DNA of 22,294 nt, taken from the NCBI GenBank assembly GCA_964503935.1, contig CAZDCJ010000015.1, positions 1 through 22,294 of the forward strand, given 5' to 3'. Both the position numbers and the translations under genes were made by a program. How positions within the stretch are numbered: position 1 is the stretch's first letter; each line of letters begins with the position of its first letter. The notes under the pieces are model-generated. The model had not been told where the DNA came from. It worked only from the letters and a program-made list of their open reading frames with translations, and made no database searches. This document shows positions 1-6,757 of this stretch, piece after piece. This DNA comes from STD2-77 sp964503935. Lineage in GTDB: Bacteria > Patescibacteriota > Minisyncoccia > JAHIHE01 > JAGLIN01.

Positions 1-2
1 CG

Positions 3-134
3 GTCGATAAGGAAGCTAAAAGGAATCTTCTCACCTTGCTCATGTGGATAATAGGCTTTTTCCTTCTCGCCCTAGTAGCTTTCAAGGTAATCCGGGGAGA
101 ATGGGCTATTAACCTGCTGGATAGCATCATGTAG
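3..134 (+). CDS. C-terminal end of a membrane protein (5' cut off by window)
   Basis: The reading frame starting at base 3 is open from the window edge and ends at TAG 132-134, giving 43 residues. It reads VDKEAKRNLLTLL, then a hydrophobic stretch (MWIIGFFLLALVAFKVI) that should form a transmembrane helix, then a short tail ending in LLDSIM. An internal ATG at 42 could start a 30-residue peptide, but the frame is open upstream and a rho-independent terminator follows at 194-217, so the end of a longer gene is more likely. The family cannot be told from this fragment. Confidence 0.5.
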   Translation, partial: VDKEAKRNLLTLLMWIIGFFLLALVAFKVIRGEWAINLLDSIM

Positions 135-193
135 GGAATCGGAAATACTTTTGTCTTCACTAGGGCCGAGGGTGTCATATCTGTAAATCAAAG

Positions 194-217
194 AGCCGCG
201 AGCAATCGCGCTTTTTT
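194..217 (+). terminator. Rho-independent terminator
   Basis: AGC(C)GCGA and TCGCGCT form a seven-pair stem with one bulged C around a GCAA loop. Six T follow (212-217). It lies 60 bases after the stop of the partial gene at the window start and would end that transcript. Confidence 0.7.
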
Positions 218-320
218 GTCGCGACAAAGTCGTGCAGGGGAGTTTTTGTGTCGGCAGGCCGTCCTTTCCGCTTGGCTCTGCGTAAATCCCGGTCAACATT
301 TTTCTCTCTTGGCGTCAAGA

Positions 321-349
321 TTGTTGAGGGTAGGGAATGATGCTAGAAT
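321..349 (+). promoter_or_regulatory. Promoter of the CAP-domain gene
   Basis: -35-like TTGTTG (321-326), a 17-base spacer and an extended -10 TGCTAGAAT (341-349) lie about 130 bases upstream of the ATG at 481. The leader holds a tandem 11-base repeat TAATCCGTTAA (400-410 and 413-423) and a 21-codon upstream frame (435-500) that overlaps the start of the CAP gene. Between 134 and 481 I see no other gene. Confidence 0.55.
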
Positions 350-480
350 GGAAGGCACGGATGGAGGATGTGGCCATCGGGTCCGCGCCGTCCGCGAACT
401 AATCCGTTAAGATAATCCGTTAAAAAGACAGCCTATGATAGACCACAAGGAGAGAATTAATAATCTAAGAGACACCGTAT

Positions 481-1788
481 ATGATAGAAAGCAACAGTAG
501 GAGGCTCGCAGGTATTGCTTCCATATTCGTTTCCCTGGCATTCTTTGCCAGTATCGGCACTGCGGATGCCGCGGAGTTTACGGGAGATGACGTAATCCCT
601 CTTATCAATGATTCGCGCAGCGAGGCAGGAGCGAGCGCTCTTCTGAAGAATGCCAAGCTCACTCAAGCGGCGACCGCCAAGGCAAATGATATGTTCAAGC
701 GGCAGTATTTCGCCCATGTCGGGCCCGACGGGAACGGTCCTTCGTACTGGATCGACCAGGCAGGCTATGACTGGACTGCTATCGGAGAGAACATCGCTTA
801 CGGCTATAAGACGGCCGCATCAGTCCATGAAGGCTTCATGAACAGCGCAGGCCATCGCAAGAACATTCTCAACTCGAAATATGAGCACGTTGGCGTCGCG
901 GCCGTAGGCGGCACGTACCAGGGTCGTTCGCTCATGATGGTCGTGGAGGAATTCGGTGCGAGTAATGATCCGGCGGAAGATTCCACAGGAGGGACCCCAG
1001 AGGCCACTACTTATGCGCTGACCATCGAGGGAGGTTCAGGTTCAGGCAACTATGCCGCAGGCTCCCAGGTAACCATAATCGCGGACGCTCCGGAAACAGG
1101 CAAGGCATTCAATGAATGGACAGGAGATGCGGAAGCTGCCCTGGATGCCAAGTCAGCTTCGACTACGGTCACTATGCCATCTTCCGCTATTACGCTTACC
1201 GCGACCTATGTAGCCGCGGCAGATACGACTGGGGGCACGACCGGAGAGCAGGATGAGACATCTTATGCGCTCAAGATAACTGACGGATCCGGCTCGGGCT
1301 CTTACGAGGAAGGCCAGACCGTGACTATCACGGCGGATGCTCCGGGGGACGGCAAAGTCTTTCACAAATGGACGGGAGACACAGGCAGTGTCTCTGACGT
1401 CACGGCGGCAACTGCTACGGTTACGATGCCGGGCAGCAATGTCAATCTCACTGCTACCTATAAGGCGGAGCAGGGCAAGAAGGGAGAGCAGACCGGCCGC
1501 TATTATCTCAAGGTAGGGGGCGGGAGCGGCGACGGCTGGTATGCCGCGGGCGATACCGTGACTATCACCGCGGACGCGCCCAAGACCGGCAAGGTGTTCC
1601 ACAAATGGACCGGAAGGACTGCCGATGCCATCATCGACGCCTCGGCTTCCACTACCACTTTCACTATGCCGGAACGGAATGTATCTTTGACTGCCCGATA
1701 CCGATCGGCTGCTACTACCAGACAGAAGAAAGGTACGACGGTAAAGACATCAGTGAATCATATCATGACTTTCTTCGGCTGCCACTAA
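481..1788 (+). CDS. Secreted CAP/SCP domain protein with three InlB-like repeats
   Basis: The 435-residue product starts with a signal peptide (charged MIESNSRRLAG, hydrophobic SIFVSLAFFASIG, likely cleavage after TADA, residue 30). Residues about 37-159 form a CAP (SCP/PR-1, YkwD-like) domain: YFAHV with His79, GENIA with Glu103, and SAGHRKNIL with His125, the usual conserved cleft residues. Three repeats follow at about 177-243, 261-327 and 340-408. Each has the pattern Y-L-x-GSGSG-Y-x-G-VTITADAP-GK-F-WTGD-TVTMP-LTATY, typical of divergent InlB B-repeats (Flg_new_2-type). There is no C-terminal anchor, so it is probably released or bound to the envelope through the repeats. The ATG at 481 is the first start after the in-frame stop at 466-468 and gives a proper signal peptide; its ribosome binding site is weak. 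The role (adhesion, or binding of wall or lipid) is inferred from the architecture only. Confidence 0.9.
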   Translation: MIESNSRRLAGIASIFVSLAFFASIGTADAAEFTGDDVIPLINDSRSEAGASALLKNAKLTQAATAKANDMFKRQYFAHVGPDGNGPSYWIDQAGYDWTAIGENIAYGYKTAASVHEGFMNSAGHRKNILNSKYEHVGVAAVGGTYQGRSLMMVVEEFGASNDPAEDSTGGTPEATTYALTIEGGSGSGNYAAGSQVTIIADAPETGKAFNEWTGDAEAALDAKSASTTVTMPSSAITLTATYVAAADTTGGTTGEQDETSYALKITDGSGSGSYEEGQTVTITADAPGDGKVFHKWTGDTGSVSDVTAATATVTMPGSNVNLTATYKAEQGKKGEQTGRYYLKVGGGSGDGWYAAGDTVTITADAPKTGKVFHKWTGRTADAIIDASASTTTFTMPERNVSLTARYRSAATTRQKKGTTVKTSVNHIMTFFGCH

Positions 1789-1818
1789 AGGTACGTTTGA
1801 GAAAGCTTTCGATATCCG

Positions 1819-1850
1819 AAGACGCGCCCTCGGGGGTGCGTCTTTGCTTT
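1819..1850 (+). terminator. Terminator after the CAP gene
   Basis: AAGACGCGCCC (1819-1829) pairs with GGGTGCGTCTT (1834-1844), 11 pairs with one G-T, around a TCGG loop. The following tract is T-rich but interrupted (TGCTTTGCTT), so termination may be imperfect. Confidence 0.6.
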
Positions 1851-1852
1851 GC

Positions 1853-1880
1853 TTGCCATTTCGGGAGGTGGTGCTAAGCT
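1853..1880 (+). promoter_or_regulatory. Promoter of the first zinc-ribbon gene
   Basis: TTGCCA (1853-1858), a 16-base spacer and TGC-TAAGCT (1872-1880) precede a strong Shine-Dalgarno GGAGGAG (1894-1900) and the ATG at 1907. The hexamers are imperfect, but the TGCTA element recurs before other genes here. Confidence 0.4.
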
Positions 1881-1906
1881 TGAAGAAAATAAAGGAGGAG
1901 TAGAAG

Positions 1907-2116
1907 ATGATGGTTTCAAAAGAGTTCCAGAAAGTGACAGGTTCGCTGAGCGTCATCCTTTGCGGACTGTTCAGGCACCGGCACCGCTTCGAAACTCTGG
2001 TCGTCAAAGAGCGGGGTGGCAATGAATACGACTATAGATGCAAATGTGGCAAAAAGCAGTCGGGTGAGGATGAGTGGCTCATATCTGATATGCCTTTTCC
2101 TCCCCAGGTTCCATGA
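1907..2116 (+). CDS. Small putative zinc-ribbon protein (copy 1)
   Basis: The 69-residue product has possible metal ligands Cys19 with His24/His26 (CGLFRHRH) and Cys45/Cys47 in YRCKCGKK, giving the layout C-(G)-H ... YxCxCGK. This layout resembles small phage or mobile-element zinc-ribbon proteins such as the DUF1660 type; the family link is by pattern only. GGAGGAG sits six bases before the first ATG and nine before a second in-frame ATG at 1910, so either could be used. It is the first of three similar small genes (1907, 2144, 2439) around the assembly gap. Its strong ribosome binding site is unlike most genes in the window. Function unknown; nucleic-acid binding would be a guess. Confidence 0.65.
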   Translation: MMVSKEFQKVTGSLSVILCGLFRHRHRFETLVVKERGGNEYDYRCKCGKKQSGEDEWLISDMPFPPQVP

Positions 2117-2143
2117 TTGAAAATCAGAAAAAGGAAGAGAAAT

Positions 2144-2282
2144 ATGGTATCGAGAAAAGCTATCGAGGAGATATCTAAGGAAATCAGATCAGTGACTCAT
2201 TGTCCACCACCGTTAGGGCATCATTATGCGAAGGTACTGGAAGCGAAAGACAGGGAAGGGAATATCCTCATACTCATGGAGT
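2144..2282 (+). CDS. Small putative zinc-ribbon protein (copy 2), cut by the assembly gap
   Basis: The ATG at 2144 is preceded by AAGGAAGAG (2131-2139). An upstream in-frame TTG at 2117 is possible but less well placed. Before the Ns, 46 residues can be read, including HCPPPLGHHY with Cys20 and His26/His27 at the same positions as Cys19/His24-26 and Cys20/His25 of the flanking genes. The frame stays open into the gap, so the expected C-terminal CxxCGK half would lie in the missing bases. Any in-frame continuation beyond the Ns is meaningless, because the gap length is conventional. Confidence 0.5.
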
Positions 2283-2382
2283 NNNNNNNNNNNNNNNNNN
2301 NNNNNNNNNNNNNNNNNNNNNNNNNNNNNNNNNNNNNNNNNNNNNNNNNNNNNNNNNNNNNNNNNNNNNNNNNNNNNNNNNN
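2283..2382. other. Assembly gap (100 N)
   Basis: Exactly 100 N, the customary placeholder for a scaffold gap of unknown length. It interrupts a run of small similar genes, which fits collapse or breakage of the assembly at repeated or strain-variable sequence. Confidence 0.98.
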
Positions 2383-2392
2383 TCCGGAATCA

Positions 2393-2420
2393 TTGCTTTT
2401 TCCATGCGAAATGCTAGGAT
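2393..2420 (+). promoter_or_regulatory. Promoter of the third zinc-ribbon gene
   Basis: TTGCTT (2393-2398), 16 bases and TGC-TAGGAT (2412-2420) lie just after the gap. GAGGAGG (2425-2431) follows as ribosome binding site for the ATG at 2439. The layout mirrors the promoter at 1853-1880. Confidence 0.4.
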
Positions 2421-2438
2421 GCGAAGAGGAGGAAAATC

Positions 2439-2681
2439 ATGCTCGATCGGAGGGTTGTATCATATCAATTGAAAGAGGAAATAGGTAAGATCAGGTGTTT
2501 ATTGGGATTACATGAGTGGAAAAAGGCTGAAAGGGGATGTACGGATGACGGTTGTATGCCCAGGAGGAGAAATACATTAAGAAAACCGCATCCTATAGAA
2601 TATATGTATAGATGCAAGCGCTGCGGGAAGAATAAGGAGTTGTCCTGGAAACCGCCATCTGAGTTTTTCAATGAAAGATAG
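2439..2681 (+). CDS. Small putative zinc-ribbon protein (copy 3)
   Basis: The 80-residue product has CLLGLHEW (Cys20, His25) and YRCKRCGKNK (Cys59, Cys62), a likely zinc-ribbon ligand set that matches the 1907 product (CGLFRHRH ... YRCKCGKK). The C-LLG-H-W ... CKRCGK pattern is common in small phage-type proteins. Two extra cysteines (Cys34, Cys39) lie in the linker. The start is fixed by GAGGAGG a few bases upstream. The gene is clearly AT-richer than its neighbours and ends in a terminator that overlaps its stop codon. Transfer from a mobile element is a reasonable inference; the function is unknown. Confidence 0.65.
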   Translation: MLDRRVVSYQLKEEIGKIRCLLGLHEWKKAERGCTDDGCMPRRRNTLRKPHPIEYMYRCKRCGKNKELSWKPPSEFFNER

Positions 2682-2703
2682 GTTCGCGCCTATCTCATTT
2701 TTT
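2676..2703 (+). terminator. Terminator of the zinc-ribbon cluster
   Basis: AGATAGG (2676-2682) and CCTATCT (2689-2695) form a perfect seven-pair stem around TTCGCG, followed by CA and six T. The stop codon lies inside the left arm. Confidence 0.75.
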
Positions 2704-2738
2704 ATCTTAAAAGCTTGGTACCGGGCCTTTCGATAAGA

Positions 2739-2767
2739 TTTAACTTTCCTCCGAATAGTGCTAAAAT
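2739..2767 (+). promoter_or_regulatory. Promoter of rarA
   Basis: Extended -10 TGC-TAAAAT (2759-2767) with a weak TTTAAC (2739-2744) 17 bases upstream. The -10 ends 31 bases before the ATG at 2799, the same short-leader spacing seen at several other genes. Confidence 0.55.
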
Positions 2768-2798
2768 AGTATATCAATAATGATCTTAGGATAACTTT

Positions 2799-4001
2799 AT
2801 GATTACGGATAAAAGGCCGCTTGCCGACCGTATGCGCCCCCGGACCTTCGAGGAATTTTTCGGGCAGGAAAAGATCCTGGGAGAAGGGAAGCTCCTGAAG
2901 GGCGCCATTCTCCAGGACAAGCTCCCGTCCATGATTTTCTGGGGGCCGCCCGGCTCGGGCAAGACTACGCTAGGGGGCATCATCGCCGAAAAGACCGGAA
3001 GCGAATTCGTAGCCTTGAGCGCCGTAGGAAGCGGGGTAAAAGACCTCCGGCGGGAGATGGAGCGCGCGGAAAGCCTGGGGCGTCTGGGGACGCGGACCGT
3101 CCTCTTTATCGACGAGATCCATCGCTTTAACAAAGCGCAGCAGGACTTCCTCCTGCCGTTCGTCGAGCGCGGAGTCGTGACGCTCATCGGCGCTACCACG
3201 GAAAATCCCAGCTTCGAGGTGAATAACGCGCTCCTTTCCCGCGCGCGAGTCTTCGTGCTCGAAAAGTTAGGTCCGGAGGATCTGGAGAAGATCATCTTAC
3301 GCGCTCTCAGGGATAAAGAGAACGGACTCGGGAAGGAGAAGATCAAGCTTGGCAAGAAAGACCTACGGTTCTTAGCCTTCATGTCCGATGGGGATGCGCG
3401 CATCGCTCTGGGGGTCCTGGAATTTGCCGCGAGCCTCAGCCCGCAGATCGACCGCAAGGCAATCGAGGAAGCGCTCCAGAAGACCATCTTGTATGACAAG
3501 GGAGGGGAAGAGCATTACAACCTCATCTCAGCGCTCCACAAATCCATGCGCGGCTCCGATGCGGACGCAGCGCTCTATTATCTCGCCCGTATGCTCGAGG
3601 GCGGCGAGGATCCGCTCTACATCGCCCGGCGGCTCATCCGTTTCGCTTCCGAAGACATCGGCATCGCAAATTCTCAGGCGCTCACCCAAGCAGTGGACGC
3701 CTATCAGGCGTGCCACTTTATCGGTCTGCCGGAGTGCGGCATCAATCTCGCGCAGGCAGTGGTGTATATGGCCAAGTCCAAGAAGAGTAACAAGCTCTAT
3801 GCTGCTCTTGGTGCGGCTCAGAAGGATATTCGGGATTTCGGCGCGCTGCCCGTGCCCTTCCACATCCGCAACGCTCCTACCAAGCTCATGAAGGAACTGG
3901 ATTACGGCAAAGATTACAAATATTCTCCCAATTTCGATTATCAGGAGGATCAGCAGTATATGCCGGACAAACTCAAAGATAGAAAATACCTCGATTCCTA
4001 A
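2799..4001 (+). CDS. rarA: Replication-associated recombination protein A (RarA/MgsA AAA+ ATPase)
   Basis: The 400-residue product is a clamp-loader-like AAA+ ATPase that acts at stalled replication forks in the cytoplasm. N-terminal LADRMRPRTFEEFFGQE is the usual family start. Walker A is GPPGSGKTT (49-57), Walker B VLFIDEIHRF (101-110), sensor 1 GATTENPSFE (131-140), the arginine-finger segment LLSRAR (145-150), and sensor 2 DGDARIAL near 200. The C-terminal half carries the MgsA tetramerisation region, with HYNLISALHKSMRGSD and DPLYIARRLIRFASEDIG. Length is slightly shorter than E. coli RarA (about 447). The ATG at 2799 has AGGA seven bases upstream. It has its own promoter and appears monocistronic, since another promoter follows at 4007. 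Confidence 0.95.
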   Translation: MITDKRPLADRMRPRTFEEFFGQEKILGEGKLLKGAILQDKLPSMIFWGPPGSGKTTLGGIIAEKTGSEFVALSAVGSGVKDLRREMERAESLGRLGTRTVLFIDEIHRFNKAQQDFLLPFVERGVVTLIGATTENPSFEVNNALLSRARVFVLEKLGPEDLEKIILRALRDKENGLGKEKIKLGKKDLRFLAFMSDGDARIALGVLEFAASLSPQIDRKAIEEALQKTILYDKGGEEHYNLISALHKSMRGSDADAALYYLARMLEGGEDPLYIARRLIRFASEDIGIANSQALTQAVDAYQACHFIGLPECGINLAQAVVYMAKSKKSNKLYAALGAAQKDIRDFGALPVPFHIRNAPTKLMKELDYGKDYKYSPNFDYQEDQQYMPDKLKDRKYLDS

Positions 4002-4006
4002 AAATG

Positions 4007-4015
4007 TGCTAGAAT
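4007..4015 (+). promoter_or_regulatory. Extended -10 promoter element
   Basis: TGC-TAGAAT, identical to the element at 341-349, begins six bases after the rarA stop. I see no good -35. It would drive the membrane-protein gene at 4095 with a leader of about 70 bases. Confidence 0.45.
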
Positions 4016-4094
4016 TATAGCAAGTAGTACTCTGGCTAAGCGCTTGCACCCCGACCGATTCGGCCGGAATAAAGCTAATAAATAAGGAAAAAAG

Positions 4095-4904
4095 ATGAAT
4101 AGTTCGATGCGAGACGACCTGGACAATCTCTTGGAAAAGGCCAAAGACAGCCCTCTTTCGGAGATTTCCGATCCGGATAAAGAGGCGGCTGCCTTGACGG
4201 CGGAAGAAGCCGGACCGGTCCCGGAAAAGACCGAAGGCCATGCTTCAGCTAACCTTACCGAATATCTGCAGGCTGCCCGCGAAAGGGCTTTGGAAAGCGA
4301 GAGGGAGTTCAAGAAGAGCCTCCAGGCTATCCAGGCGCATGATCCGGCCCTTGCCAAGAAGACCAGACAGATGGCGGTCGGTATCCTTATCATTGTCCTT
4401 ATCTTCGTCGTCGTGCTCATGAAGAGCATAATCGATATGCGCGACAATGCATCTCCTTCGGATTCTGAGAGCGGCAAAAGTCCGGTCATATCGCTCAGCG
4501 AGGCTGATAAGCTCCGGATGGCGCAGGACGTAAACGACAATCTACGCGTCGCGAATCTTACTCGGATCGCGGAGCTGGCAGTTGTCTATCATCTGGAACA
4601 GAAAGCGGATCTGCCTATCAGCTCTTCTCTCGTAAGGCTCCGGGAGTCCAATCCGGTTTCCGAATATCTCAATCAGGCTCTTTCCCGCTATGGCGAGTCC
4701 GCGGGGATCCTTCTCGACCCCAAGGACCCCGATTACTATTATGCTTACAAGTCTACCGACGGCCGGACCATCGAATTCTCCGCCCGGATTGAGAATGAAG
4801 ACGGGAGGTATTGCGAATACGGACAGAACCCCTGCATCTACCAGAAAGTGATAACTCCGGAAGAGATGGGACAGATGAACCTTGATCTGGAGAGATACAA
4901 ATAA
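4095..4904 (+). CDS. Single-pass membrane protein with pilin-like extracytoplasmic domain
   Basis: The 269-residue product has a long acidic, charged N-terminal part (1-92) predicted to be cytoplasmic and helical, then one hydrophobic helix at about 94-114 (VGILIIVLIFVVVLM), then an outer domain. The outer part, with RIAELAVVYHLEQ and LDPKDPDYYYAYKSTDGRTIEFSARIE, resembles the C-terminal half of type IV pilin or pseudopilin-like proteins of uncultured bacteria, where a helix is followed by a DP...YYY.Y sheet motif. There is no prepilin peptidase site at the N-terminus, so it is not a normal pilin. Cys240 and Cys247 could form a disulfide. AAGGAAAAAAG precedes the ATG. The family link is tentative and the function unknown. 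Confidence 0.75.
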   Translation: MNSSMRDDLDNLLEKAKDSPLSEISDPDKEAAALTAEEAGPVPEKTEGHASANLTEYLQAARERALESEREFKKSLQAIQAHDPALAKKTRQMAVGILIIVLIFVVVLMKSIIDMRDNASPSDSESGKSPVISLSEADKLRMAQDVNDNLRVANLTRIAELAVVYHLEQKADLPISSSLVRLRESNPVSEYLNQALSRYGESAGILLDPKDPDYYYAYKSTDGRTIEFSARIENEDGRYCEYGQNPCIYQKVITPEEMGQMNLDLERYK

Positions 4905-4922
4905 GCAGCTAAATATAAATAT

Positions 4923-5447
4923 ATGAAATGTCCCCGAGACGGGAAAACTCTGGACGAGATCACGGTCGGCCGCTTCGGTGTGGACCGCTGCGAGGATTGC
5001 GGCGGCATGTGGTTCGATCGGGATGAGCTCGAGAAAGTCAAGGATGAGCGGGATGAGAACCTAAGCTGGCTGGATTTCGATCTCTGGAGTGACGAGGAAA
5101 AACTCAAGGCGGGCGGGACTTTCGTGGATTGCCCGCGGGACGGGAGCCCCCTCTATCAGATCCGGTACGGTACGTCGGAAGTGATGGCGGACGTGTGTCC
5201 GGAGTGCCACGGGGTATGGCTTGATAGAGACGAACTTGATAAGCTGATCGCGGATCTTCGAGAAAGGATAAATACGGAAACGCTCCCAGAATACCTCAAT
5301 GACCTCGAGATGGAATTCAAAAATATGTTTTTCGAGCACTCTCGGGAGGATGCCCGCAATATCGCCATCATCACTAAACTCATCTCTTATCGTATCCTGG
5401 CGCAGCATCCGAGGCTTACCCAGCTCATTTCAACGCTCCCTGATTAA
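4923..5447 (+). CDS. Double zf-TFIIB domain protein
   Basis: The 174-residue product has two copies of the zf-TFIIB zinc-ribbon motif. The first is CPRDGKTL ... DRCEDCGGMWFDRDEL (about 3-36) and the second CPRDGSPL ... DVCPECHGVWLDRDEL (70-105). In both copies the second position of the first ligand pair is Asp rather than Cys (CPRD), a variant also known in this family. A helical, charged C-terminal region of about 65 residues follows with no recognised domain. The gene lies 18 bases after the previous stop. The intervening AT-rich sequence has no Shine-Dalgarno, so it is either translationally coupled or has a very short leader. Biological role unknown. Confidence 0.85.
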   Translation: MKCPRDGKTLDEITVGRFGVDRCEDCGGMWFDRDELEKVKDERDENLSWLDFDLWSDEEKLKAGGTFVDCPRDGSPLYQIRYGTSEVMADVCPECHGVWLDRDELDKLIADLRERINTETLPEYLNDLEMEFKNMFFEHSREDARNIAIITKLISYRILAQHPRLTQLISTLPD

Positions 5448-5448
5448 A

Positions 5449-5454
5449 TATAAT
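5449..5454 (+). promoter_or_regulatory. Perfect -10 hexamer just before the 5471 gene
   Basis: TATAAT lies directly after the stop at 5445-5447. Transcription would begin near 5461, leaving a leader of only about 10 bases before the ATG at 5471, with no room for a Shine-Dalgarno. No clear -35 is seen. Confidence 0.3.
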
Positions 5455-5470
5455 ATATGAATATGCGCAA

Positions 5471-5992
5471 ATGCCATACCGACTTAAGGACAATGCGACT
5501 TTTGGCCTGTTCGTCGAAGGGCTTCTTGGCAAGCGCAAGGGGTACAGGGATACCAACTGCGATTTTGTCGTCTCGGAAGACACAGGCAGCGGGCTTAGGA
5601 GCTGGCAAGGTAATCTTATCTGGAGCACCTCCGACAATTACAAGCTGTTCTTAGACGGGAACTCGAGGATCTATTCGTTAAACAGTGGCGACCTCTACCG
5701 GGTCCCGGAAGGCCGGGAGAAGGAAGCTTTCGGCAGCATCAAATCAGGCGGGGGCGGTTTCGCGGAATTCTCGGAAATCTGCAACTATGTCTTCGGGGAT
5801 TTCCTGGGCAATGTGGCCGAGAGCCCCGGAGGAGCCCGACTCGCGGGGGAAGAGACGATCGACGGCACGAAGTATTTCATCTCGGAAATCCGCATATCTG
5901 TCTCGGAGCCGAAGCAGGAAATCAGCCGCAGGTTGTATGTCTCAGAAAAAAAGAATCTTTCTCAAGGCGATCATCGGAGATCAAGTGGATGA
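5471..5992 (+). CDS. Hypothetical protein, probably frameshifted near its C-terminus
   Basis: From the ATG at 5471 this frame gives 173 residues. The first about 158 look like a real protein (LFVEGLLGKRKGYRDTNCDF, NYKLFLDGNSRIYSLNSGDLY, ICNYVFGDFLGN), rich in beta-strand and Gly/Asp turns. The last 15 residues, after a run of seven A at 5946-5952, are low quality (NLSQGDHRRSSG). In the alternative frame after this run the coding potential continues to 6086. I infer one gene with a +1 shift, real or a sequencing error. No signal peptide or familiar domain is visible; the beta-rich layout faintly recalls LolA-like folds, but that is speculative. Confidence 0.65.
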   Translation: MPYRLKDNATFGLFVEGLLGKRKGYRDTNCDFVVSEDTGSGLRSWQGNLIWSTSDNYKLFLDGNSRIYSLNSGDLYRVPEGREKEAFGSIKSGGGGFAEFSEICNYVFGDFLGNVAESPGGARLAGEETIDGTKYFISEIRISVSEPKQEISRRLYVSEKKNLSQGDHRRSSG

Positions 5993-6086
5993 TTATGAAG
6001 TCTATGACTCTTCCGGCGGGGCGGTAACGAAGCAGGGGTATGTGAAGAGGATAAATATCGAGGTGAAGAACAGGGTGTTCTTCTAG
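5952..6086 (+). pseudogene. Out-of-frame C-terminal segment of the 5471 gene
   Basis: After the A7 run (5946-5952), the frame beginning at 5952 reads RIFLKAIIGDQVDDYEVYD and ends in RINIEVKNRVFF before TAG at 6084-6086. It continues the composition and beta-strand pattern of the 5471 product. If one A is dropped, the joined protein is about 204 residues. There is no start codon or ribosome binding site for this part as a separate gene. Confidence 0.55.
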
Positions 6087-6197
6087 GTATCTTATCCGGA
6101 TAGCATGGATCGTGTCATTCGGAATACCATTCTCATAATCCCCTGGGAACTATGAGAAAAAAAAGAGAGAGGCGTATCTTTCTTTGCGGTAAGATGA

Positions 6198-6227
6198 TCA
6201 GGGGCGCTTCGGCGCGTCTTGATTTTT
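6198..6227 (+). terminator. Strong rho-independent terminator
   Basis: TCAGGGGCGC pairs with GCGC(G)TCTTGA, with one bulged G and two G-T pairs, around a UUCG tetraloop, followed by five T (6223-6227). It would end the transcript of the frameshifted gene. In the rest of 6087-6400 I see no supported gene. Confidence 0.75.
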
Positions 6228-6400
6228 GTCATGGTCTTCTGCTGGATTTTTATCGGCTATCCGAAATTCGTCGATTTCGATTATGACAGGGATCATCATG
6301 GAAATCCCAAGGCGGAAGAATCTCATACGGGTACGGAAAGCAGGCGTCCCGCTGCCTATACGGCAGCCGCTTTCGTAACTTTTCCCAGAGCGAGCGGTTA

Positions 6401-6429
6401 TTTACAAAATGCGGCAAATCGTTTAGACT
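6401..6429 (+). promoter_or_regulatory. Possible promoter of tRNA-Ser
   Basis: TTTACA (6401-6406), a 17-base spacer and TAGACT (6424-6429) lie about 80 bases before the tRNA. The predicted leader contains a ten-pair hairpin (GACTGAGGAG 6426-6435 with CTCCTTAGTC 6447-6456, one G-T), whose left arm overlaps the -10. Confidence 0.35.
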
Positions 6430-6506
6430 GAGGAGGTGTCGGATATCTCCTTAGTCGGTTTATATGCCATTTACGGGCGAAAGGGGGAACAATTCACGTT
6501 TGATAT

Positions 6507-6596
6507 GGAAGGGTGGCTGAGCGGTTGAAAGCGCTTGCTTGGAGTGCAAGTGTGCCAGCAATGGTACCGCGAGTTCGAATCTCGCCCCTTCCGCCA
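6507..6596 (+). tRNA. tRNA-Ser (anticodon GGA)
   Basis: The acceptor arms GGAAGGG (6507-6513) and CCCTTCC (6586-6592) pair perfectly, followed by discriminator G and an encoded CCA (6594-6596). The anticodon stem CTTGC/GCAAG holds the loop TTGGAGT, giving anticodon GGA for UCC/UCU serine codons. A long variable arm, typical of class II tRNA-Ser, precedes the T arm GCGAG-TTCGAAT-CTCGC (6569-6585). Length is 90 bases including CCA. Confidence 0.97.
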
Positions 6597-6601
6597 ATAC
6601 A

Positions 6602-6631
6602 AAAATAGAACACTTGGATGTGTCCTATTTT
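6602..6631 (+). terminator. Terminator after tRNA-Ser
   Basis: AAAATAGAACAC and GTGTCCTATTTT form a 12-position stem with one A-C mismatch around TTGGAT, ending in a T tract. It begins five bases after the CCA. Confidence 0.65.
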
Positions 6632-6757
6632 GATATCCGTGAAATAGAAGAGGTATTTGGACTCGGGAGAGTCGAGCTTCGGGACCACGCCCGAGAGGGA
6701 GTGAACGTTACGGCAAGACTTTATCTCATGATTTAGCAAGCTCTTTCGGGTGTGATC

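Noticed and set aside
2117..2488. Continuous 123-residue frame through the Ns
   Set aside because: The N run is a placeholder, so frame continuity across it has no meaning; a separate gene starts at 2439.
6130..6158. Hairpin TTCTCATA ... TATGAGAA considered as terminator
   Set aside because: On the + strand it is followed by A, and on the - strand the T run comes before the stem rather than after it.
6219..6431. 70-residue frame before tRNA-Ser
   Set aside because: Its start overlaps the terminator at 6198-6227, it has no ribosome binding site, and the tail is low-quality sequence.
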